NCBI GenBank assembly: GCA_016839875.1
Contig: JAEOTK010000051.1
Coordinates: forward strand, 1 to 6,833
Reading direction: 5' to 3'
From: Candidatus Heimdallarchaeota archaeon
GTDB lineage: Archaea; Asgardarchaeota; Heimdallarchaeia; Heimdallarchaeales; Heimdallarchaeaceae
DNA length: 6,833 nucleotides
Positions 1-4,509 of the stretch are shown piece by piece. Position numbers and translations under genes: made by a program. The notes under the pieces are model-generated. The model had not been told where the DNA came from, did no database searches, and saw only the letters and a list, made by a program, of their open reading frames with translations. Position 1 is the stretch's first letter, and each line of letters begins with the position of its first letter.

Positions 1-95
1 ACTGGTCTGGATGGAATTCTGGTCTTGGAGCTTATTCAATAGATGGTCCTGGTAGTGCAACAGATTCATTTCCGCTAGATTCAAGTCCTTTGTAA
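1..95 (+). CDS. C-terminal end of a NosD-like right-handed beta-helix surface protein (5' partial)
   Basis: The third forward frame is open from the window edge and ends at TAA 93-95, giving 30 residues. They contain a WSGWNSG...YSIDGPGSATDSFPL pattern. This is the signature that closes NosD / right-handed parallel beta-helix repeat domains in archaeal surface proteins, usually seen as NYWSD...G.YSIDG..G..D.YPL. The family binds or processes surface polysaccharides, or serves as an extracellular scaffold; the actual role here cannot be read from the tail. The protein stops four residues after the PL, so there is no C-terminal transmembrane anchor. It would therefore be released, or held by something in the unseen N-terminal part. 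The other two forward frames hit stops within about 50 bases. The family call rests on a short but characteristic motif. Confidence 0.72.
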   Translation, partial: WSGWNSGLGAYSIDGPGSATDSFPLDSSPL

Positions 96-157
96 TTTCC
101 GCTACTCCCCATCGTTCGCAAATGTCATATAACAGTATTAATATGGTTTGTGGCAAG

Positions 158-168
158 TTATTTTATAT
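158..168 (+). promoter_or_regulatory. Probable archaeal TATA box for the beta-lactamase-family gene
   Basis: An A/T-only stretch (TTATTTTATAT) lies about 45 bp before the ATG at 210. A start about 26 bp downstream of its centre would give a leader of roughly 20 nt that includes the ribosome-binding site. The rest of the 114-bp gap after the upstream stop codon (96-157) shows no clear terminator or repeat. Confidence 0.5.
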
Positions 169-198
169 CTCCCAGTTGAAGTAGTATAGTTATATTTT

Positions 199-205
199 AA
201 GGTGA
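199..205 (+). promoter_or_regulatory. Ribosome-binding site (AAGGTGA)
   Basis: AAGGTGA matches the archaeal anti-Shine-Dalgarno (16S 3' end ...ATCACCTCC) over AGGTGA. It sits four bases before the ATG at 210, which fixes that start codon. Confidence 0.7.
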
Positions 206-209
206 AAAA

Positions 210-1460
210 ATGAATAACAAGAAAATATTATTGAGTTTTGCTTTTTTTTCTATAATGTTAATGATATCTCCAACTTATGCTAACGAATGTACCTGGATCC
301 CTCTAGATATTTATAGTGAAACCTTCGAAGAAAATCTTCTTTCAAAAATGTCAGATCTCCATGCAAATTCTTTAGCTTTTAGTGTACTAAATGGAACAGA
401 AGTTTTCTATACTAAAGGATTCGGAGAACAAAATGAAACAGATATCGCTTATCATCTCAATTCAGCATCAAAAATGATTACTGGTACAGCTATACTTCAA
501 CTATATGAACAGGGTCTAGTCAGTTTAGAGGATGATTTCAATAATTATATACCATATGAATTGAAGAATCCATATTATCCGAATACAACTATTACTATCA
601 AACACCTGCTTTCTCATCAATCAAGTTTAATGGGAACAGGAAGAGGATTTGAGGACTATTGGCCTTCATTAAGTAATGGAACTTGTACTTTCCCTACTGT
701 TATCTATGAGTTTTTTCATGAAAATGGTTCTTATTATTCTGAAGATAATTGGGAGAATTGGCAGCCTGGAATAGGTATGAGTTACTCTGATGTTGCAATC
801 GATATTCTAACCCTTATAGTAGAAAATATCACTAGCACTACTTTTGATACTTATGTTACAGACAATATTTTAACTCCATTAGGGATGATTAATACCAGAT
901 TTAGCGCTGATGATTATTCACCAGAAAAATTAGCAATAGGTTATGATTGGAATGAGGTTACAAAAACAAATGAAATTGTACCCTACTTAAATAATTCATA
1001 TAATCCTGGAGGAGGAGGATACTTCTCAACTGTAGAAGATATGTCAAAATACATGTTAACTCATCTCAACCAAGGAGAGTATAATGGTGTGAGTATTCTC
1101 AATGCAACAACTGTTAAACTCATGCATACAGAAATAGAAAAAAATAAATTTGCATTAACTTGGAGAGTAAGACAAACTTTGGGTTCAGATAAGATTTATC
1201 AAGGACTTTCTGGTGGACCATGGGCTGGTTTTTATTCTGCTTGCTTCATAAGAAAATCATTAGGAGTAGTTCTACTTCTAAATCAAGGATCATGGGATAT
1301 AAGTAATCTTGATTATGAAAACATATATACTTATATCTTTGATAAAGCTCATAAGTTGCTCCAAGAAAAAACATGTGAAACCAGTCTACTATTTCTACCA
1401 ATAATCTCATTGTTGTTTGCATATGTACTAATCCAGAGGTATAGAAAAAAAAGATTTTAA
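210..1460 (+). CDS. Secreted, C-terminally anchored serine hydrolase of the beta-lactamase / S12 (class C) family
   Basis: The 416-aa product begins with a Sec-type signal peptide: basic MNNKK, hydrophobic residues 6-20, and a likely cut after TYA at residue 24. The body fits Pfam Beta-lactamase (PF00144). It has an SxxK motif S85-A-S-K88 with the nucleophile Ser and general-base Lys, TIKHLLSHQSSL at 129-140, Y192-S-D as the YxN equivalent, PLGM at 223-226, and NPGGGGYFST at 265-274. Where family members usually show an HxG/KTG element (G-H-S-G-G), this one reads G-L-S-G-G at 332-336. Eight N-x-S/T sequons agree with an exported glycoprotein. A hydrophobic helix at about 392-408 followed by QRYRKKRF anchors the C-terminus, leaving the enzyme outside the cell. 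Archaea lack murein, so an esterase, D-amino-peptidase or amidase role is likelier than penicillin resistance; the substrate is unknown. The gene has its own promoter and terminator. Confidence 0.87.
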   Translation: MNNKKILLSFAFFSIMLMISPTYANECTWIPLDIYSETFEENLLSKMSDLHANSLAFSVLNGTEVFYTKGFGEQNETDIAYHLNSASKMITGTAILQLYEQGLVSLEDDFNNYIPYELKNPYYPNTTITIKHLLSHQSSLMGTGRGFEDYWPSLSNGTCTFPTVIYEFFHENGSYYSEDNWENWQPGIGMSYSDVAIDILTLIVENITSTTFDTYVTDNILTPLGMINTRFSADDYSPEKLAIGYDWNEVTKTNEIVPYLNNSYNPGGGGYFSTVEDMSKYMLTHLNQGEYNGVSILNATTVKLMHTEIEKNKFALTWRVRQTLGSDKIYQGLSGGPWAGFYSACFIRKSLGVVLLLNQGSWDISNLDYENIYTYIFDKAHKLLQEKTCETSLLFLPIISLLFAYVLIQRYRKKRF

Positions 1461-1480
1461 ACTACCAAAATTATCACAAA

Positions 1481-1520
1481 TTTTTACATTTTTCTTTTTT
1501 TTTTAATCAATTTTTCCTTT
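1481..1520 (+). terminator. T-rich intrinsic terminator after the beta-lactamase-family gene
   Basis: Three closely spaced T-tracts, including ten T in a row at 1495-1504, begin about 20 bases after the stop codon. There is no strong hairpin. Poly-U tracts without stems are the usual archaeal termination signal, so this probably separates the gene from the next one. Confidence 0.65.
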
Positions 1521-1530
1521 CTTAAACTTG

Positions 1531-1538
1531 TTTAAATA
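1531..1538 (+). promoter_or_regulatory. Probable TATA box for the C45-family hydrolase gene
   Basis: TTTAAATA lies about 59 bp before the ATG at 1594, with AAACTTG upstream. A start near 1561 would leave a leader of about 30 nt. The leader has only a weak ribosome-binding match (AAGGG, 1581-1585). A promoter directly after the T-tracts indicates that this gene is transcribed separately from the one before it. Confidence 0.6.
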
Positions 1539-1593
1539 CTAAATTCTTATAATATTTTTAACTATTAAAACAACAATCTAAAGGGTAGATAAT

Positions 1594-2589
1594 ATGAAGA
1601 AGATAGAAGCGAAAGGAACCTATTATGAGATAGGTCTTCAATTAGGGAAAGAATTAGAAAAGACATCAGGTTTTCCTCCCAAATTCACTGAGAAGGTACT
1701 CAAGAAATCACATGCTTATGAGGAGATAGCAAAGAAATATACTCCAGATTTACTTGAAGAATTCAAAGGGATTTCTGATCATTTAGGTATAGATTACTAC
1801 GTTCCATTAACGCTTGAATTAACTCCTCATAGATTTGAAACTTCATGCTTAGTTTTCGCTATCTCTGGGGAACATACAGAAAGTGGTAATCCCATCTTTG
1901 CTCGAAGTCATGAATGGAAAGAGGAAGATAGCGAAAATTTAAGACTGTGTTATATAGAACCAGAAGGAAAATTGAAAAGTCTAGGATTCACTTTTAGTTG
2001 GCCATTGGTTTCAAGATATGGTGGGATAAACGAAGCAGGAGTAGCTCTATCTTCTGCTTCTTCTAGTTTTGAAAACAATGGTCCAGGAATTATACTAAAC
2101 ATCGCTACAAGATGGATACTTGATAACTGTAGAACTACAAAAGAAGCTGTTGACTTCTTACAAAAGATACCCAAAGTTTGGGGAGAGACATATGTAATAA
2201 TTGACAAAGAGAGCTCGATTGCGAAAGTAGAATCTCATGCAGAAAGAGTCAATGTTACTTATCCTGAATCAGGATTTACATTCAATTCACTACACTATGA
2301 TTCCCCCGAAATGCAAGATTTCGTTAGTCAAGAAGATAAAGATTTATTCAAGGATCCATTCACTAAAAGATTCGCTTTCATCAACGAGTGGTTTGAAAAT
2401 AATAGAGGACAAATTAATGATAAACTAATCCAAGAAGCTCTCAAAAATCATGAACATGAAATGTGTTATCATGGACCAATTGGTTTAGAGATTTGCTGGT
2501 CATACTTAATCAAAGCTATAGAAAAGAAGGCTCTAGTTTGCGCTGGAAGACCATGTAAGAATGATTTTAAGGCGTTTGATACATATTAG
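1594..2589 (+). CDS. C45-family autoproteolytic acyltransferase/hydrolase (Ntn hydrolase, penicillin acyltransferase-like)
   Basis: The 331-aa product has no signal peptide and should be cytosolic. It begins with a GTYYEIGLQLGKEL segment typical of the C45 / AAT family (acyl-CoA:6-aminopenicillanic acid acyltransferase, PF03417). Cys85 in ETSCLVFAI is the likely nucleophile. Activation by self-cleavage between Ser84 and Cys85 would leave chains of about 84 and 247 residues. Further family landmarks are R104-S-H-E-W, RYGGINEAGVAL at 141-152, the helix ILDNCRTTKEAVDFLQKIPK at 175-194, ETYVIID at 198-204, the FNSLHY element at 230-235 (compare NHF), and the C-terminal CWSYL...CAGRPC at 301-321. 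The family hydrolyses or transfers amide-linked acyl groups; the substrate is not predictable. Where choloylglycine-hydrolase relatives have R-N-x-D after the nucleophile, this has R-S-H-E. Length is usual for the family. Confidence 0.82.
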   Translation: MKKIEAKGTYYEIGLQLGKELEKTSGFPPKFTEKVLKKSHAYEEIAKKYTPDLLEEFKGISDHLGIDYYVPLTLELTPHRFETSCLVFAISGEHTESGNPIFARSHEWKEEDSENLRLCYIEPEGKLKSLGFTFSWPLVSRYGGINEAGVALSSASSSFENNGPGIILNIATRWILDNCRTTKEAVDFLQKIPKVWGETYVIIDKESSIAKVESHAERVNVTYPESGFTFNSLHYDSPEMQDFVSQEDKDLFKDPFTKRFAFINEWFENNRGQINDKLIQEALKNHEHEMCYHGPIGLEICWSYLIKAIEKKALVCAGRPCKNDFKAFDTY

Positions 2590-2590
2590 A

Positions 2591-2628
2591 GTTTATTTTC
2601 TCTTTAGCTTTTCTTATTTTTTTATTTC
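2591..2628 (+). terminator. T-rich terminator of the C45-family gene, overlapping the end of the convergent phosphatase gene
   Basis: Directly after the TAG at 2587-2589 the plus strand becomes strongly T-rich, ending with seven T at 2617-2623. These last Ts lie inside the phosphatase gene, where they encode its Lys-rich C-terminus on the other strand. On the minus strand the 24-bp gap is A-rich, so it offers no matching terminator for the phosphatase transcript. Confidence 0.5.
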
Positions 2629-4233
2629 ATCAAATAGTTTATTCACATATTTTTCTCTAATGTCTGTGTCTTTCCATAAATCATAGATTCTAAATTTATT
2701 TTCTTTCCAACCTAAAACCTTTGGAGGGATTTTCGGATCCCAATATTTAGATGAAAACAAACTCCACAACCTACCCTCAAAGAGTCTTGTGTACCCCTCA
2801 TCATATCTACTATGTGCTCGAATTATTGTTTCAATGTTCGATTTTCTACAGAACTCTTCAACCGCTCTTTTCCCATATCTTCTTGTCCTCTTCCCTCTGA
2901 AACCTCTGTCAAAGTATTTTGAGCTATCATCGAAATCCTCAGAAGGATCGTTCCATAATAATTGATACATCGCACCCTCCAAAGTATCAGATTTTTCAAG
3001 ATTTCTGATCTCAGGGAGTTGCACAATCTCTCCATTTTCATATCCGCCCACTCCTCCATGAATGCAAAAGATTCTATTATCTATAACAGCCGCAATAGGC
3101 ATTTCTTTAAACATCTTGAGGGCTATATCGTAAATTTCTTTCTTGTGACGAACTTGAGTTTCTACAGCAAAACCGTAGAAGCTACTGATTAACTTAGTTT
3201 CATGGTTTCCTCTTAAAACATGTACTCTCTCAGGAAACTCTAACATAAGTTTGGTAATCAGTGTGAGACATTCTAATTGCTGATTTCCGTAATCAACAAT
3301 ATCACCAATGAAAATTATGTGGTTATATTTATTTTCCCAAATAGAAAGTGTTCGTACTAACGCTTCCAAATCTCCATGTATATCCCCAACAAATAGATAG
3401 GTATCATCAGGTAGATCAATAACTATAGGTTGTTTAGTAAAACTTCTTCTTGCCCTATTTAGAATCTCCACAGTTCTATCCAAATCAAGAGTAAGATTTT
3501 CTATGAATTTAGGAGTAGTTGAGAATCTTTTGTATGAGGAAAACATCTGTTTGTAAGTAGTTCTTGCCTTATCATACTGACCAGCTAAAATCTGCATTCT
3601 AACTAAGTTTCGATAATGGATTCGTATTTGATCTCCCATCTCCAATTCTGTTGCTAAAGTTACTACTTCCTCTGCTATTCTCAATAATTTGGATTGATCC
3701 TCTTCTTCTCTTAATGCAAAAAGAATGGTGTATCCTGCTCTTATTCGATGCCATAAATAATCTTTCATGAAAGATGAATCGTAAATAATTTCAAAATACT
3801 CTGAGGATTTTATGAAATCAGCAATTCCAAGATAAGAAGAACCAAATATGATTAGGGTTAGAATCTTTAGACTTTCTATTTCAAAGCTTCCCTTAGAATT
3901 AACTTTAGATAAAATTCTATCTGCTTCATTCGTTAATTTTAAACTCTCTTCAAATTTCCGATTCTTCAGATGACAGATTGCTTGAGCACATGAAGCTCCA
4001 ACCTCTAATATATTATCACTTGAATCTTTTGCTGTTTTTAGCAAATTTTGAGCACTTTCTAAAACGTCTTCCACCCCCTCTTCTGCTTTTATGATGAGTT
4101 TCCACATCTCCATTTCATTATTTGGAGACTTAAGTGGGTGATCAAGAATCTGTAATCCATCATTGAATCTTCTTAAATAAAAAAAATCAATAGCTTTTGA
4201 AATAATAGATTCTGTAATTCTGCTTTCTTCCAT
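2614..4233 (-). CDS. TPR-like repeat / PPP-family serine-threonine protein phosphatase (PP5-like domain order)
   Basis: The 539-aa product is soluble with two parts. Residues 1-262 are all-helical, with about five or six TPR-like hairpins; the clearest are around 75-110 (RKFEESLKLTNEADRIL) and 200-234 (GQYDKARTTYKQMF). Residues 275-500 are a metal-dependent PPP domain: GDIHG 283-287, GDIVDYG 310-316, GNHE 342-345, IHGG 391-394, LLWNDP 425-430, DRG 442-444, RAH 472-474 and LFSSKYW 492-498. By analogy with PP1, D284, H286, D311, N343, H392 and H474 hold the two metals; D314 and H344 are the catalytic pair and R443 a phosphate ligand. The second phosphate-binding Arg (R96 of PP1) is replaced by Tyr315. 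The family removes phosphate from Ser/Thr; the repeats probably recruit substrates or regulators, as in eukaryotic PP5. The gene stands alone, convergent to the C45 gene and divergent from the ABC operon. There is no ribosome-binding site before the ATG. Confidence 0.88.
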   Translation of the reverse strand: MEESRITESIISKAIDFFYLRRFNDGLQILDHPLKSPNNEMEMWKLIIKAEEGVEDVLESAQNLLKTAKDSSDNILEVGASCAQAICHLKNRKFEESLKLTNEADRILSKVNSKGSFEIESLKILTLIIFGSSYLGIADFIKSSEYFEIIYDSSFMKDYLWHRIRAGYTILFALREEEDQSKLLRIAEEVVTLATELEMGDQIRIHYRNLVRMQILAGQYDKARTTYKQMFSSYKRFSTTPKFIENLTLDLDRTVEILNRARRSFTKQPIVIDLPDDTYLFVGDIHGDLEALVRTLSIWENKYNHIIFIGDIVDYGNQQLECLTLITKLMLEFPERVHVLRGNHETKLISSFYGFAVETQVRHKKEIYDIALKMFKEMPIAAVIDNRIFCIHGGVGGYENGEIVQLPEIRNLEKSDTLEGAMYQLLWNDPSEDFDDSSKYFDRGFRGKRTRRYGKRAVEEFCRKSNIETIIRAHSRYDEGYTRLFEGRLWSLFSSKYWDPKIPPKVLGWKENKFRIYDLWKDTDIREKYVNKLFDEIKK

Positions 4234-4252
4234 AAGATGAATTTCTAATCGA

Positions 4253-4268
4253 TTATAAAAATCTTATA
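4253..4268 (-). promoter_or_regulatory. Probable TATA region of the phosphatase gene (short-leader or leaderless)
   Basis: On the minus strand a CATATAAG...TTTTATAA stretch lies about 20-35 bp before the phosphatase ATG. A start about 26 bp from either box centre would fall between roughly 4230 and 4240, at or just before the ATG (4233). With no Shine-Dalgarno match upstream, the mRNA is probably leaderless or nearly so. Confidence 0.45.
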
Positions 4269-4301
4269 TGAGCTTCTAATTTAGTAATCTCTAATTTCTT
4301 G

Positions 4302-4418
4302 AATTCTAACTCCTTCCTGTGCTTTTCTTTCTTCCTCTTCAAGGAATTTTTCAAAGCTTCTTTCTTTAGAACAACATGAACTAATCAGAAGAGAAAAGTG
4401 GGAAGGAATTATAGAATT
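4302..4418. repeat. Imperfect inverted repeat in the divergent intergenic region
   Basis: The left arm (4302-4333, pyrimidine-rich) and right arm (4387-4418, purine-rich) are near reverse complements. The outer seven bases AATTCTA match, then eight of nine in ACTCCTTCC against ATTCCTTCC after a 2-nt bulge, then CTTTTCT after another 2-nt bulge, followed by G-T wobble positions. About 53 bp lie between the arms. As RNA it could form a long interrupted hairpin. It sits between the two divergent TATA regions. Neither strand has an ATG-initiated open frame here. The arms' strand-biased purine content produces coding-like Glu/Lys/Arg-rich frames on both strands. It may be a decayed mobile remnant, a structured RNA, a regulatory site, or chance. 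Confidence 0.4.
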
Positions 4419-4459
4419 TACATTACTGAAACTGGAGAACGAATAATAAGATAGCAAAC

Positions 4460-4467
4460 TTTTAAAA
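4460..4467 (+). promoter_or_regulatory. Probable TATA box of the ABC exporter operon
   Basis: TTTTAAAA, inside an A/T-rich ACTTTTAAAATAG context, lies about 46 bp before the ATG at 4510. A start near 4490 would give a leader of about 20 nt containing the GAGGA site. A pyrimidine-rich run (4471-4484) separates it from the predicted start. Confidence 0.55.
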
Positions 4468-4498
4468 TAGCTTTTTTCTTTTCAAAATATCTTTAATC

Positions 4499-4503
4499 GA
4501 GGA
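4499..4503 (+). promoter_or_regulatory. Ribosome-binding site deciding the ATG start at 4510
   Basis: GAGGA is six bases before ATG 4510, a normal spacing. The in-frame TTG at 4504 directly abuts it, leaving no spacer, so the longer frame from 4504 (two extra residues) is unlikely to be the real start. Confidence 0.65.
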
Positions 4504-4509
4504 TTGAGT

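Noticed and set aside
1008..1020. Internal GGAGGAGGAGG resembling a ribosome-binding site or G-rich element
   Set aside because: It encodes the conserved NPGGGG segment of the beta-lactamase fold, and no suitable downstream start with a real frame follows.
1950..2207. Reverse-strand open frame of 85 codons
   Set aside because: It lies wholly inside the C45-family gene, whose forward frame has clear family motifs; this frame has no recognisable domain or start signal.
2237..2428. Forward open frame of 63 codons
   Set aside because: It is an out-of-frame shadow within the C45-family gene with no motif.
210..2589. A joint antibiotic (penicillin) metabolism or resistance cluster formed by the beta-lactamase-family and C45 genes
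   Set aside because: The genes have separate promoters and terminators, the products are in different compartments, archaea lack murein, and both families act on many non-lactam substrates.
2823..3192. Two overlapping open frames, one on each strand
   Set aside because: Both fall inside the conserved PPP catalytic domain coding region and are composition shadows.
4504..4509. TTG start two codons upstream for the first ABC gene
   Set aside because: The TTG touches the GAGGA ribosome-binding site with no spacer, while ATG 4510 has a six-base spacer.
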